NCBI RefSeq assembly: GCF_014649115.1
Contig: NZ_BMSK01000012.1
Location: 1-64,000 of the forward strand
DNA: 64,000 nt
Reading direction: 5' to 3'
From: Streptomyces eurythermus
Lineage (GTDB): Bacteria > Actinomycetota > Actinomycetes > Streptomycetales > Streptomycetaceae
A program made the translations under genes and the position numbers. The notes beneath the pieces are model-generated. The model saw only the letters and a list, made by a program, of their open reading frames with translations. It had not been told where the DNA came from and did not search any database. This document shows, one piece after another, positions 31,354 to 41,142 of this stretch. Numbering within the stretch: position 1 is the stretch's first letter; each line of letters opens with the position of its first letter.

Positions 31354-32258
31354 GAGGGTCCCTTCGCGGGGTCGAGGTCGGCGAGCCACAGGCGCTGGAG
31401 CATGTGCCAGTCCTCCGGGTGCTCGGCGATCCCGGTGGCGAAGGCGTCGGCCAGTGCCTGTGTCATGACAGACGTCTTCTCCGCGCGCGTACCTGACGCC
31501 GGCACCTCGATCGGGGGGTGGACCTGGCCCCGCATGACGGGCGAGTCGTCGTACCAGAGGGTCACGGGCAGCAGCAGCGCGCCCGTGTGCTGGGCCAGCA
31601 GGGCCGGACCGGCCGGCATGCGGGCCCGTTCGCCGAAGAAGTCGACCTCGACGCCGGAGGCGGACAGGTCGCGGTCGGCGACCAGGCAGACCAGGCCGCC
31701 GTCGCGCAGCCGCCGGGCCAGGGTGCCGAAGGCCGCGCCGCCGCTGTGCGGCAGCACCTCCATGCCCAGGCCCTCGCGGTAGGCCACGAAACGGTCGTAG
31801 AGCGACTCCGGCTTCAGCCGCTCGGCGACCGTCGTGAACGGCGTCTCCAGCGCGGTGGTGACCCACGCCCCGGCCAGGTCCCAGTTGGCCAGGTGCGGCA
31901 GGGCGAGGACCACGCCCCGGCCGGAGGCCAGCCCCTCGGTCAGATGGTGCAGGTCCTTGGGGACGAAGCCCGTCCTCACCCGCTCGGCGCTCCAGGCCGG
32001 CAGCCGGAAGGACTCCATCCAGTACCGCAGGTACGAGCGCATGCCCGCGCGGGACAGCTCCGCGAGGCGCTCCGGGGACGCCCCGGGCACCACGCGCGCG
32101 TAGTTCGCCTCCAGGCGCCGTACGCCCTTGCCGCGCCGCTTCCAGGCGGCGTCGGCGATGGTCCGGCCGAGGCGCACCGCGACCGGCTCGGGGAGCTTCT
32201 TGACGGTGCTCCAGCCGAGGCCGTACAGCGCGTCGGCGAACCGGTCGGCGGCGCTCAC
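31350..32258 (-). CDS. Phosphatidylinositol mannoside acyltransferase (PatA-like, LpxL/HtrB family)
   Basis: 302 residues. The LpxL/HtrB-family core contains ALPHLANWDLAG (H-x4-D/E-type acyltransferase motif), LVCLVADRDLSASGVEVDFFGERA and LLPVTLWYDD. In mycobacteria the neighbour of pimA, PatA, moves palmitate onto the PIM mannose; the same order here supports that role. GTG start overlapping the pgsA stop (GTGA). Confidence 0.9.
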   Translation of the reverse strand: MSAADRFADALYGLGWSTVKKLPEPVAVRLGRTIADAAWKRRGKGVRRLEANYARVVPGASPERLAELSRAGMRSYLRYWMESFRLPAWSAERVRTGFVPKDLHHLTEGLASGRGVVLALPHLANWDLAGAWVTTALETPFTTVAERLKPESLYDRFVAYREGLGMEVLPHSGGAAFGTLARRLRDGGLVCLVADRDLSASGVEVDFFGERARMPAGPALLAQHTGALLLPVTLWYDDSPVMRGQVHPPIEVPASGTRAEKTSVMTQALADAFATGIAEHPEDWHMLQRLWLADLDPAKGPS

Positions 32259-32920
32259 CGCGCGGCCCCGCCGGCCTGTTGAGCGGCCGCCGCCTCGGCC
32301 TCCGCGGACTCGCGGCGGACGGTGACCACCCGCTGCACCAGCGTGACCAGGCTGCCCGCCGCGACGATCCACAGCGCGATCGGCAGCAGCCACTGGATGC
32401 CCGGCACACCGAACTTGTGCAGGCCCGCGAAACCGGCCGCGACCAGCGAGATCACCAGTCGCTCGGCGCGTTCGACGAGGCCGTTGACGGCGACCGGCAG
32501 CCCGATCGACTCGCCGCGCGCCTTGGTGTACGACACCACCTGGCCGCTGGCCAGGCAGAAGATCGACACCGCGCACAGCACGTTGTCGTCGCCGCGGCCC
32601 GCGTACCACAGCGCGAACCCGCCGAAGATCGCCCCGTCGGCGACCCGGTCCAGGGTGGAGTCCAGGAACGCGCCCCAGCGGCTGGAGCGGCCCAGCTGGC
32701 GGGCCATGTTGCCGTCGACCAGGTCCGAGAAGACGAACAGGGTGATCACGACCGTGCCCCAGAAGAACTCCCCCCTGGGGTAGAAGACCAGCGCCCCCGC
32801 GACCACACCGGCCGTGCCGATGAGCGTCACCGTGTCAGGGCTCACCCCCCGCCGGATGAGAAACGCGGCGAACGGTGTGAGGACACGCGTGAAGAATGCA
32901 CGCGCGTACTTGTTCAGCAT
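32255..32920 (-). CDS. pgsA: CDP-alcohol phosphotransferase, probable phosphatidylinositol phosphate synthase
   Basis: 221 residues with about six membrane helices. The signature D-G-x2-A-R-x8-G-x3-D-x3-D reads as VDGNMARQLGRSSRWGAFLD then STLDRVAD. Genomic context (PatA and PimA directly downstream, coupled by four-base overlaps) points to phosphatidylinositol phosphate synthesis from CDP-diacylglycerol and inositol 1-phosphate rather than phosphatidylglycerol phosphate. The ATG gives LNKYARAFFTRVLTP; longer frames upstream run through repetitive CG-rich DNA. Confidence 0.92.
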   Translation of the reverse strand: MLNKYARAFFTRVLTPFAAFLIRRGVSPDTVTLIGTAGVVAGALVFYPRGEFFWGTVVITLFVFSDLVDGNMARQLGRSSRWGAFLDSTLDRVADGAIFGGFALWYAGRGDDNVLCAVSIFCLASGQVVSYTKARGESIGLPVAVNGLVERAERLVISLVAAGFAGLHKFGVPGIQWLLPIALWIVAAGSLVTLVQRVVTVRRESAEAEAAAAQQAGGAAR

Positions 32921-33228
32921 GGCCTTCCCGACGGTCGGTGACGCCGCGGCCCCTGCTGGCCGCCGGCTGGCCCATCGTAGCCACGCGCGCGCGTGGCCGA
33001 CGGGCGGGCACCCGCGGCCGGGTGCCCACGCGCGCCGCGCACGGCGCCCCACGAGGCGCGCGTGACGGAAACGGACATCTGCGCGCACTCTTCGTAGTCC
33101 TTCGTATGGACGCAACGTGACGGGAGTGGAAAGCTCGAATAACCGCGGGCGTCGCCGGAGCCGCCAGAGCACGCGGATCCCGCGTGTCCGCGCCCACAGT
33201 GACCTCACCGTGCACGGGAGGCAGGATC
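32921..33228. other. Divergent promoter region of the PIM operon and the EF-G2 gene
   Basis: About 310 bases with no gene. It contains the perfect palindrome GCCACGCGCGCGCGTGGC at 32980-32997, an alternating purine-pyrimidine run. The EF-G2 ribosome site GGGAGGC is at the right end. No promoter pair stood out clearly. Confidence 0.4.
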
Positions 33229-35430
33229 ATGGGCGACAAGGGACAGACACACCACCCCGGAGCCGCCGGCAGGGCTCTCACGGCCGACCGGCCCACCTCC
33301 GTACGGAACGTGGTGCTGGTCGGCCACACCGGCTCGGGAAAGACAACCCTGGTGGAGGCCCTCGCGCTGACCGCGGGGGCGGTGAACCGGGCGGGCCGCG
33401 TGGAGGACGGCGGCACCGTCTCCGACTACGACGACATCGAGCACCGCCAGCAGCGCTCGGTCCAGCTCTCCCTGGTACCGGTCGAATGGGACGGCATCAA
33501 GGTCAACCTGCTCGACACCCCCGGGTACGCCGACTTCGTCGGGGAACTGCGGGCCGGGTTGCGCGCCGCGGACGCCGCCCTCTTCGTCGTCTCGGCCTCG
33601 GACGGGGTCGACGGCTCCACCCGGATGGTGTGGGAGGAGTGCGCGGCCGTCGGCATGCCCCGCGCGATCGTGATCACCCACCTGGAGGCCGCCCGCGCGG
33701 ACTTCGAGGAGATGACGCGGATCTGCGCGGAGGCCTTCGGCGGCGACGACCCCGACGCCGTGCTGCCGCTGTATCTGCCGCTGCGCGGCCCCGAGGGACC
33801 CGACGGGCACGCGCCGGTCACCGGGCTGGTCGGCCTGCTGTCGCGAAAACTGTTCGACTACTCGACCGGGGAGCGCAAGGAGTCCGAGCCCGGCGCGGAC
33901 GAGCTGCCCGGCATCGAGGAGGCCCGCGACCGGCTCATCGAGGGCATCATCGCCGAGAGCGAGGACGAGACCCTCATGGACCGCTACCTGGGCGGCGAGC
34001 AGGTCGACGTCAAGACCCTGGTCCAGGACCTGGAGCGGGCCGTGGCCCGCGGGTCCTTCCACCCCGTGCTGGCCGCCGCGCCCGCCGCCGAGGGTGCCCG
34101 GCAGGGACTCGGCACCGTGGAGCTGCTGGAACTGATCACCGGCGGCTTCCCCACCCCCTTCGAACACCCCATGCCCGAGGTCACCACGATCGACGGCAGG
34201 CCGCGCGAGCTGAAACCCTGCGACACCGACGGCCCGCTGGTCGCCGAGGTCGTCAAGACCTCCTCCGACCCCTACGTGGGCCGCCTCTCCCTCGTCCGCG
34301 TCTTCTCCGGCACCCTCCGCCCGGACCAGCCGGTGCACGTCTCCGGGCACGGCCTCGCCGACCGCGGCCACGAGGACCACGACGTGGACGAGAAGGTCGG
34401 CGCCCTGTCCATGCCCTTCGGCAAGCAGCAGCGCCCGGTCACCCACGCCGTCGCCGGCGACCTGGTGTGCGTGGCCAAGCTGGGCCGCGCCGAGACCGGC
34501 GACACCCTCTCCGCCAAGGACGACCCGCTCCTGATGGAGCCCTGGCAGATGCCCGACCCGCTGCTGCCGGTCGCCATCCACGCGCACAGCAAGGCCGACG
34601 AGGACAAACTCTCCCAGGGCCTGGCCCGGCTGGTCGCCGAGGACCCGACGATGCGCCTGGAACAGAACCAGGACACCCACCAGGTCGTCCTGTGGTGCCT
34701 GGGCGAGGCGCACGCCGACGTCGCCCTGGAACGGCTGCGCGGCCGCTACGGCGTCCAGGTCGACGTCGTCCCGCACAAGGTCTCCCTGCGGGAGACGTTC
34801 GCCGGCAAGGCCACCGGGCGGGGCCGGCACGTCAAGCAGTCCGGCGGGCACGGCCAGTACGCCATCTGCGAGATCGAGGTGGAGCCGCTGCCGGGCGGCT
34901 CGGGCATCGAGTTCGTGGACAAGGTGGTCGGCGGCGCGGTGCCCCGGCAGTTCATCCCGTCCGTCGAGAAGGGCGTCCGCGCCCAGGCCGCCAAGGGCGT
35001 CGCCGCCGGATACCCCCTGGTCGACGTCCGGGTCACGCTGCTGGACGGCAAGGCCCACTCGGTGGACTCCTCCGACGCCGCCTTCCAGACGGCGGGCGCG
35101 CTCGCCCTGCGCGAGGCCGCCGCGGACACGCGGATCCATCTGCTGGAACCGGTCGCCGAGGTGACCGTGCTCGTCGGCGACGCCTACGTGGGCGCCGTGA
35201 TGAGCGACCTCTCCAGCCGCCGCGGCCGGCTGCTCGGCACCGAGCAGACCGGCTCCGGACGCACGTTGATCCGCGCCGAGGTGCCCGAGTTCGAGATCGG
35301 CCGGTACGCCGTCGACCTGCGCTCGCTCTCGCACGGCACCGCCCGCTTCGACCGCGCCTATGCCCGGCACGAGCCGATGCCGCCGCAGATCGCCGAGCGC
35401 ATTCGCGAACAGGCCGGGGACGAGGGGTAG
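33229..35430 (+). CDS. Elongation factor G-like protein EF-G2
   Basis: 733 residues. G1 is GHTGSGKTT, G3 is DTPGYADF, followed by domains II-V with the EF-G end (LLGTEQTGSGRTLIRAEVPE). The G4 guanine-specificity motif NKxD of canonical EF-G is replaced by THLE (VITHLEAARADFEEMTRI). Such EF-G2 paralogues are widespread in actinobacteria, where the mycobacterial one binds GTP but appears unable to support normal translocation. Probably a ribosome-associated regulator. ATG with GGGAGGC upstream. Confidence 0.88.
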   Translation: MGDKGQTHHPGAAGRALTADRPTSVRNVVLVGHTGSGKTTLVEALALTAGAVNRAGRVEDGGTVSDYDDIEHRQQRSVQLSLVPVEWDGIKVNLLDTPGYADFVGELRAGLRAADAALFVVSASDGVDGSTRMVWEECAAVGMPRAIVITHLEAARADFEEMTRICAEAFGGDDPDAVLPLYLPLRGPEGPDGHAPVTGLVGLLSRKLFDYSTGERKESEPGADELPGIEEARDRLIEGIIAESEDETLMDRYLGGEQVDVKTLVQDLERAVARGSFHPVLAAAPAAEGARQGLGTVELLELITGGFPTPFEHPMPEVTTIDGRPRELKPCDTDGPLVAEVVKTSSDPYVGRLSLVRVFSGTLRPDQPVHVSGHGLADRGHEDHDVDEKVGALSMPFGKQQRPVTHAVAGDLVCVAKLGRAETGDTLSAKDDPLLMEPWQMPDPLLPVAIHAHSKADEDKLSQGLARLVAEDPTMRLEQNQDTHQVVLWCLGEAHADVALERLRGRYGVQVDVVPHKVSLRETFAGKATGRGRHVKQSGGHGQYAICEIEVEPLPGGSGIEFVDKVVGGAVPRQFIPSVEKGVRAQAAKGVAAGYPLVDVRVTLLDGKAHSVDSSDAAFQTAGALALREAAADTRIHLLEPVAEVTVLVGDAYVGAVMSDLSSRRGRLLGTEQTGSGRTLIRAEVPEFEIGRYAVDLRSLSHGTARFDRAYARHEPMPPQIAERIREQAGDEG

Positions 35431-35630
35431 CACGGAAGCACCGGACCGGCGCACGGGCGGGCGGCTTCGGCCGTCCGCCCACGGCCGTCGGTGCCGGCCT
35501 ATACGCTGATCACCTGATGACGTCGTGCCGCCGCCGTCCCGGCAGCGGCCCGGCGACCGGTCCAACAGGTGTGCGGAGCAAGGAAGTCGGGAAGGCCGCA
35601 GGCACGGCACCGGCGGCGATAGGGGCGGGA

Positions 35631-37277
35631 ATGTCGATAGGAACGGAGTGGGACGGGCCCCAGGTACCCGTCTCGGTCGGCGAGGGGCAGGCGGCGACCG
35701 CCGCGCTGGCCTCCGCGGCATACCGGGACAGCCCGATCGAGGAGATCAAGAAGGCCGACAACGAGTGGCACGAGTCGACCGTCAAGGCCGGCCGGATCAA
35801 GATGTTCCGGCCCAATCTGGGCGAGGCGTTCTCCCGGGCCCTCGTGGACCGGATGCTGGCCCCCGGCCGCAAACCGCTCATCCAGTCCTTCGGCACCGAA
35901 CCGCAGTTCGTGGTCGAGCACGCCCTGGCCGCCAACAACATCCGCCGGGAGCGGGACAACCGCCTGACGGTCATCACCGTCGTCTGCGGCCTGCTCTTCC
36001 TGCCCGGCATGATCGGCTGGCTGCTCGTCTTCCTGCTGCGCTCCTTCGTCGCCCGCCGCGAGGACAAGCGGGCCGGGACGCTGGCCACCACGCTCCTGCT
36101 GGGCTTCGGCCTGCTCGCCGTGCTGTTCCTGGTCAAGATGCCGTTCTCCGGCTTCTGGGCGTGGTACGCCCGCGCGGCCGTCGTCGCCCCCGTGGTCGGC
36201 TGGTACCTGGCCAAGCAGCTGTGCGAACGCACCGCCAAGGACCTGCGCGCCCGCTGGGACGGCCTGCTCTCCGGGACCAGCGTCGGCGCCAAGATCCCCG
36301 AGGCCGTGCCCCGCGGCCCCGACCAGACCGCCGCCGAGAAGCTGCGCCAGTCCCTGGCCCGGCTGACGGCCGAGCAGCAGTCCAACTCGGTCTTCTACGC
36401 CGGCCCCAAGGGCATACTCGGCATGGGCACCCGCTGGGGTGCCTGGCAGCTCGCCGAGGACCTGGTGCCCGCCGACCCCGGCCGGGAGATCCACCCCTTC
36501 CGCAGCTGGGACGTGATACGCGCGATCCACGACAAGCTGTCCCTGCTGGAACGCGGCCCGCTGCACACCGGCGGCTTCCCCAAGCCCTCCGTACGGCACT
36601 GGATCGTCACACCGATCGGTGAGAAGGCCACGGCGGTGTCCCGCCCCGAGGGCGCCGATGTCGAGGCGTTCCAGGTCAAGCCGCACGCCATACAGGAGAT
36701 CTGCAACAAGCAGCAGTTCGGCAGCGGCGACCGGCACTACCTGGGCGTGCAGTGGACCCTGTGGGACGGACAGCTGGTGATCACCATGCTGATCACCGTC
36801 ACCGTGCTGCACCAGACCCTGCGCATCGAGGTCACCGGGCACGCGCTGGGACCGGTGAATTCGCTGTTCACCAGCAAGCCGGAGGCACCGACCAAGGAAG
36901 TCGCCAAATCCCTCAAGCCCTGGGAGAACCGCACGATCAAGCTGCCGCTGGTCACCACCGACGAGGTCGTACGGCTCGCCGTCCGCGCCCCGCTCACCTG
37001 GTACCCGCCGCTGCTGAACTGGCTCGGCGGCTCCCTCGGCCTGCCCGAACCGTTCGGTCTGCGGCACGCCTGGGCCGACCAGCCGTGGCGCCATCGTTTC
37101 ATGGCCGACGACGCGCTGCGCGCGGCCACGCCGGTGCTGCGCGTGGTGCACTCGGCGGCGATCAAGGTGCTGGAGGAGAACGGAGTGGACACCGAGAAGT
37201 TCGGCGCCCGCTCGTCGTTCCTCAGCGGCAACGTCCAGGACCCGACGCCGAGGAAGGCCGATCTCTACGACGCGTGA
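35631..37277 (+). CDS. Uncharacterised large membrane protein
   Basis: 548 residues. Two or three membrane helices lie near residues 110-190 (RLTVITVVCGLLFLPGMIGW, TTLLLGFGLLAVLFLVKMPF, ARAAVVAPVVGWYLAKQLCE), with long cytoplasmic parts on both sides and another hydrophobic stretch near residue 380 (GQLVITMLITVTVLHQTLRI). I recognise no enzymatic motif. An alternative ATG 38 codons upstream (35517) lies 11 bases after a TATACG -10-like box, which would make a nearly leaderless mRNA. It follows the EF-G2 gene on the same strand after 200 bases. Confidence 0.75.
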   Translation: MSIGTEWDGPQVPVSVGEGQAATAALASAAYRDSPIEEIKKADNEWHESTVKAGRIKMFRPNLGEAFSRALVDRMLAPGRKPLIQSFGTEPQFVVEHALAANNIRRERDNRLTVITVVCGLLFLPGMIGWLLVFLLRSFVARREDKRAGTLATTLLLGFGLLAVLFLVKMPFSGFWAWYARAAVVAPVVGWYLAKQLCERTAKDLRARWDGLLSGTSVGAKIPEAVPRGPDQTAAEKLRQSLARLTAEQQSNSVFYAGPKGILGMGTRWGAWQLAEDLVPADPGREIHPFRSWDVIRAIHDKLSLLERGPLHTGGFPKPSVRHWIVTPIGEKATAVSRPEGADVEAFQVKPHAIQEICNKQQFGSGDRHYLGVQWTLWDGQLVITMLITVTVLHQTLRIEVTGHALGPVNSLFTSKPEAPTKEVAKSLKPWENRTIKLPLVTTDEVVRLAVRAPLTWYPPLLNWLGGSLGLPEPFGLRHAWADQPWRHRFMADDALRAATPVLRVVHSAAIKVLEENGVDTEKFGARSSFLSGNVQDPTPRKADLYDA

Positions 37278-37279
37278 CC

Positions 37280-37303
37280 GGGTGCCCTCCACGGAGGGCA
37301 CCC
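37280..37303. terminator. Bidirectional terminator between the membrane protein gene and the HIT gene
   Basis: A perfect 10-bp stem (GGGTGCCCTC/GAGGGCACCC) with a four-base loop sits between two convergent stop codons. Confidence 0.75.
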
Positions 37304-37313
37304 CGCCATCCGG

Positions 37314-37862
37314 CTAGGCGGCCGGCCAGGCCTCCGCGAGCATCTTCCGGGTGTCGGCCAGCAGCTGCGGCAGGATCTTCGTGTGCCCCACCACCGGCAT
37401 GAAGTTCGTGTCCCCGCCCCAGCGCGGCACGATGTGCTGGTGCAGATGCGCGGCGATGCCGGCGCCCGCGACCGAGCCCTGGTTCATGCCGATGTTGAAC
37501 CCGTGCGCGCCGGACGCGGTGCGCAGGGCCGTCATCGCCTGCTTGGTCAGCTCCGCCAGCTCGGCGGTCTCCGGCCCGGTCAGCTCGGTGTAGTCGGCCA
37601 CGTGCCGGTAGGGCACGGTCATCAGGTGGCCGCCGTTGTACGGGTACAGGTTGAGCACGGCGTAGACCTGCTCACCGCGCCGCACGATCAGCCCGTCCTC
37701 GTCCGACTTGGCCGGGATCGAGCAGAAGGGGCAGCCGTCGCCGGCCCCCGGACCGGTCGGCTTGTTCTCGCCCTGGATGTAGGCCATCCGGTGGGGCGTC
37801 CACAGGCGCTGGAACGCGTCCTGCGTCCCCACTCCGATCTGCTGCTCCGGCTCACTCGTCAT
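37314..37862 (-). CDS. HIT domain protein (Ap4A phosphorylase/hydrolase-like)
   Basis: 182 residues. The histidine triad is HLHQHIVP (HxHxHxx). CPFCSIPAKSDEDGLIV may bind zinc, and YPYNGGHLMTVPYRH is the typical HIT strand. Actinobacterial members act on dinucleoside polyphosphates or AMP conjugates. The ATG chosen gives TSEPEQQIG; a TATGCT -10-like box sits seven bases before it, so the transcript may be leaderless. An ATG four codons earlier would lie inside that box. Confidence 0.88.
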   Translation of the reverse strand: MTSEPEQQIGVGTQDAFQRLWTPHRMAYIQGENKPTGPGAGDGCPFCSIPAKSDEDGLIVRRGEQVYAVLNLYPYNGGHLMTVPYRHVADYTELTGPETAELAELTKQAMTALRTASGAHGFNIGMNQGSVAGAGIAAHLHQHIVPRWGGDTNFMPVVGHTKILPQLLADTRKMLAEAWPAA

Positions 37863-37933
37863 GCTAGGCAGCATATGGCGTCACCCCGGCCCGCCGTGCG
37901 GCCGGGGCGGACTCGGGGCGCTGCCACGCGGGA

Positions 37934-37965
37934 GCGGCCCCCGGGACGGTGGTCCCGGGGGCCGC
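37934..37965 (-). terminator. Terminator after thrS
   Basis: A perfect 14-bp GC stem (arm GCGGCCCCCGGGAC) with loop GGTG just downstream of the thrS stop codon. Confidence 0.8.
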
Positions 37966-37979
37966 GGAGCCGGTACGGA

Positions 37980-39956
37980 TCAGATCTGGGTCCGCTCCGC
38001 CACGATCTGCTCGATCTTCGCGATGGCCTCGTCGAACGGGATGCCGTTCTCCTGCGAGCCGTCGCGGTAGCGGAAGGACACCGAGCCGTTGGACATGTCC
38101 TCGTCGCCGGCGATGACCATGAACGGCACCTTCTGCTTCTGCGCGTTCCTGATCTTCTTCTGCATGCGGTCCGAGGAGGAGTCCACCTCGACCCGCAGAC
38201 CCTTCTTCCTGGCCGCGGTCGCGAACTTCTGGAGGTACTCCACGTGCGCGTCGCCGATCGGGATGCCGATCGCCTGGACCGGGGCCAGCCACGCCGGGAA
38301 GGCGCCCGCGTAGTGCTCCAGCAGGACGGCGAAGAACCGCTCGATGGAGCCGAACAGCGCGCGGTGGATCATGACGGGGCGCTGCTTGGAGCCGTCCGGG
38401 CCGGTGTACTCCAGGTTGAACCGCTCGGGCAGGTTGAAGTCGAGCTGGATGGTCGACATCTGCCAGGTCCGGCCGATGGCGTCCTTCGCCTGGACGGAGA
38501 TCTTCGGACCGTAGAAGGCGGCGCCGCCCGGGTCGGGCACGAGGGGCAGGCCCTGCTTCTCGGCGACCTCGCGCAGGGTCTCGGTCGCCTCCTCCCAGAC
38601 CTCGTCGGAGCCGACGAACTTCTCCGGGTCCTTGGTCGACAGCTCCAGGTAGAAGTCGGTCAGGCCGTAGTCCCGCAGCAGGCCGAGGACGAAGGTGAGC
38701 GTCTTGTCCAGCTCCTCGGACATCTGCTCACGGGTGCAGTAGATGTGCGCGTCGTCCTGCGTGAAGCCCCGCGCACGGGTCAGGCCGTGCACGACGCCCG
38801 ACTTCTCGTACCGGTACACGGTCCCGAACTCGAACAGACGCAGCGGCAGCTCGCGGTACGACCGGCCGCGCGCGTCGAAGATCAGGTTGTGCATCGGGCA
38901 GTTCATGGGCTTGAGGTAGTAGTCCACGCCCTCGTCGAGCTGCATGGGCGGGTACATGCCCTCGGCGTACCAGTCCAGGTGCCCGGACGTCTCGAAGAGC
39001 TTCCCCTTCGTGGCGTGCGGGGTGTAGACGAACTCGTAGCCCTCTTCCTCGTGGCGGCGGCGCGAGTAGTCCTCCATCACGCGGCGGACGATGCCGCCCT
39101 TGGGGTGGAAGACGGCCAGGCCGGAGCCGATCTGCTCGGGGATCGAGAAGAGGTCCAGCTCGGTGCCGAGCTTGCGGTGGTCGCGCTTCTCGGCCTCGGC
39201 GAGGAAGTCGAGGTACGCCTTCAGCTCGTCCTTGGACGGCCAGGCGGTGCCGTAGATGCGCTGGAGCATCGGGTTCTTCTCGCTGCCGCGCCAGTAGGCG
39301 GCGGCGTTGCGCATCAGCTTGAACGCCGGGATGAGCCGGGTCGAGGGCAGGTGCGGACCGCGGCACAGGTCCTTCCAGCACAGCTCGCCGGTCTTGGCGT
39401 CCAGGTTGTCGTAGATCGTCAGCTCGCCGGCGCCGACCTCGACGTCCGCGCCGTCGTCGTGCGAGGCCGAGCCCTTGAGGCCGATCAGCTCCAGCTTGTA
39501 CGGCTCGTCCGCCAGCTCCTCGCGGGCCGCCTCGTCGGTGACGACACGACGGGCGAACCTCTGCCCGCGCTTCTGGATCTCCTGCATCTTCTTCTCGATG
39601 GCCTTGAGATCCTCGGGCGTGAACGGCTTGTCCACGTCGAAGTCGTAGTAGAAGCCGTCCTTGACGGGCGGGCCGATGCCCAGCTTGGCCTCGGGGAACA
39701 GCTCCTGCACGGCCTGCGCCATGACGTGCGCGGTGGAGTGGCGCAGGATGTTCAGGCCGTCCTCGGACGAGATCTCGACACCCTCGACCTCGTCGCCGTC
39801 GGACAGTGCATACGTGAGGTCCTTCAGCTCGCCGCCCACGCGTGCGGCGATGATCGAGCGCTCGCCCGCGAAGAGGTCGGCGGCCGTAGTGCCCGTCGTC
39901 ACCACGCGTTCTTCCCGCTCGGAATCGCGTTGGATGATCACACGGACGTCTGACAC
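37980..39956 (-). CDS. thrS: Threonine--tRNA ligase
   Basis: 658 residues. N-terminal TGS and editing domains, then the class II core: [20 protein letters not shown] (zinc-ligand Cys), [20 protein letters not shown] (motif 2) and [14 protein letters not shown] (motif 3 and zinc His). The GTG start is preceded by AGGAGAG and gives [13 protein letters not shown]. It diverges from the exonuclease gene. No T-box leader was recognised in the 380-base gap. Confidence 0.97.
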   Translation of the reverse strand: MSDVRVIIQRDSEREERVVTTGTTAADLFAGERSIIAARVGGELKDLTYALSDGDEVEGVEISSEDGLNILRHSTAHVMAQAVQELFPEAKLGIGPPVKDGFYYDFDVDKPFTPEDLKAIEKKMQEIQKRGQRFARRVVTDEAAREELADEPYKLELIGLKGSASHDDGADVEVGAGELTIYDNLDAKTGELCWKDLCRGPHLPSTRLIPAFKLMRNAAAYWRGSEKNPMLQRIYGTAWPSKDELKAYLDFLAEAEKRDHRKLGTELDLFSIPEQIGSGLAVFHPKGGIVRRVMEDYSRRRHEEEGYEFVYTPHATKGKLFETSGHLDWYAEGMYPPMQLDEGVDYYLKPMNCPMHNLIFDARGRSYRELPLRLFEFGTVYRYEKSGVVHGLTRARGFTQDDAHIYCTREQMSEELDKTLTFVLGLLRDYGLTDFYLELSTKDPEKFVGSDEVWEEATETLREVAEKQGLPLVPDPGGAAFYGPKISVQAKDAIGRTWQMSTIQLDFNLPERFNLEYTGPDGSKQRPVMIHRALFGSIERFFAVLLEHYAGAFPAWLAPVQAIGIPIGDAHVEYLQKFATAARKKGLRVEVDSSSDRMQKKIRNAQKQKVPFMVIAGDEDMSNGSVSFRYRDGSQENGIPFDEAIAKIEQIVAERTQI

Positions 39957-40337
39957 CGGTCTCTCCTGACTGAAGGTGGGTGCGGCGCCATACCAGGAGC
40001 GCGCGCACAGGCGATCGTACCGACCCGACGGCACCGACCGCGAAACGGTCACCCTCCGTCCACGCCCGGCTACGCGCCCCCGCCGGTCTCCTCCGGGGGG
40101 CCGGGGGTCCTCCTGGAGGGGCCTCGGCAGCCGGTCGACGGCCTCGCGGGGGGCGAGCGCGGCGGGGCCAGGGGCGCGGCACCGGCATGACGACCGGGGT
40201 CTTGGCGGCCGTGGGCCGCTGAACTGCGCGGACCCGTACTCCTGTTCCCTCCTGGCGGCGTACGGCGCAAACGGCCCGGGTATCACCAAACGGCAGAAGA
40301 CGGGACGTCAGCTGCCGTGGGTGAGCGAGGTGTTGGG
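39957..40337. other. Divergent region between thrS and the exonuclease gene
   Basis: No gene seen. On the minus strand TACGAT (near 40013-40018) could be a thrS -10 box without a good -35. The rest is GC-rich with several short G/C inverted repeats; nothing resembles a T-box (no specifier hairpin or T-box consensus). Confidence 0.35.
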
Positions 40338-41063
40338 ATGACGACCTGGTACGAGGGGCCGCTGGCCGCCTTCGACACGGAGACGACGGGCGTCGACGTC
40401 GAGACCGACCGGATCGTGTCGGCCGCCGTCGTCGTCCAGGACGCGCCGGGGACCCGGCCCCGGGTGTCGCGCTGGCTGGTGAATCCGGGGGTGCCGGTGC
40501 CGGCGGAGGCGACGGCGGTGCACGGGCTGACGGAGGAGCACCTCCAGCACAACGGGCGCTGGCCGGCGCCGGTGATGTACGAGATAGCCGAGCAGCTGGC
40601 GGAGCACGCGACGCTGGGCCGCCCGCTGGTGGTGATGAACGCGCCGTTCGATCTGACGCTGCTGGACCGGGAGTTGCGCCGGCACCGGGCGTCGTCGCTG
40701 GCGCGCTGGTTCGACTCGGTGCCGCTGAAGGTGCTGGATCCGCGGGTGCTCGACCGGCAGCTGGACCGGTACCGCAAGGGCCGCCGCACGCTGAGCGATC
40801 TGTGCGCGCACTACGGCGTGACATCGCAGGGCGCGCATGACGCGGCGGCGGACGCGCTGGCCGCGCTGGATGTCGTACGGGCGCTGGGGCGGCGTTTCGC
40901 GACCCGGCTGGAGCGGCTGTCCCCGGCCGAGTTGCACGCGCTCCAGGTGGAGTGGCACGCGGCGCAGGCGCGCGGGTTGCAGGCGTGGTTCGCGCGCAGT
41001 GGTTCGGAGGAGACGGTGTGCACTCAGTGGCCGCTGCGGCCGGAGCTGCCGGCGGCGGCGTGA
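40338..41063 (+). CDS. DEDDh-type 3'-5' exonuclease (DnaQ family)
   Basis: 241 residues. The acidic residues are visible as FDTETTGVD (Exo I), MNAPFDLTLLDRE (Exo II) and HDAAADALAALDV (Exo IIIe with the His). It is a stand-alone epsilon-like exonuclease and could act in proofreading, repair or RNA trimming. The ATG has GAGG seven to ten bases upstream. Transcription ends at a shared hairpin facing a tRNA gene. Confidence 0.92.
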   Translation: MTTWYEGPLAAFDTETTGVDVETDRIVSAAVVVQDAPGTRPRVSRWLVNPGVPVPAEATAVHGLTEEHLQHNGRWPAPVMYEIAEQLAEHATLGRPLVVMNAPFDLTLLDRELRRHRASSLARWFDSVPLKVLDPRVLDRQLDRYRKGRRTLSDLCAHYGVTSQGAHDAAADALAALDVVRALGRRFATRLERLSPAELHALQVEWHAAQARGLQAWFARSGSEETVCTQWPLRPELPAAA

Positions 41064-41105
41064 CCTGGGTGCCGGCGTGGAAGCGGACATGAAGACGGCA
41101 TGAAG

Positions 41106-41135
41106 AAGGCCGGTCCGCTGTGGCGGACCGGCCTT
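41106..41135. terminator. Bidirectional terminator between the exonuclease gene and tRNA-Val
   Basis: A perfect 13-bp stem (arm AAGGCCGGTCCGC) with a four-base loop, followed by TT on the plus side and AA-rich sequence on the other. It serves the plus-strand exonuclease and the minus-strand tRNA. Confidence 0.85.
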
Positions 41136-41142
41136 TTCCCGG

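Noticed and set aside
39957-40337. T-box riboswitch for thrS
   Set aside because: No T-box consensus or specifier hairpin is visible; actinobacterial T-boxes are mainly found before ileS.
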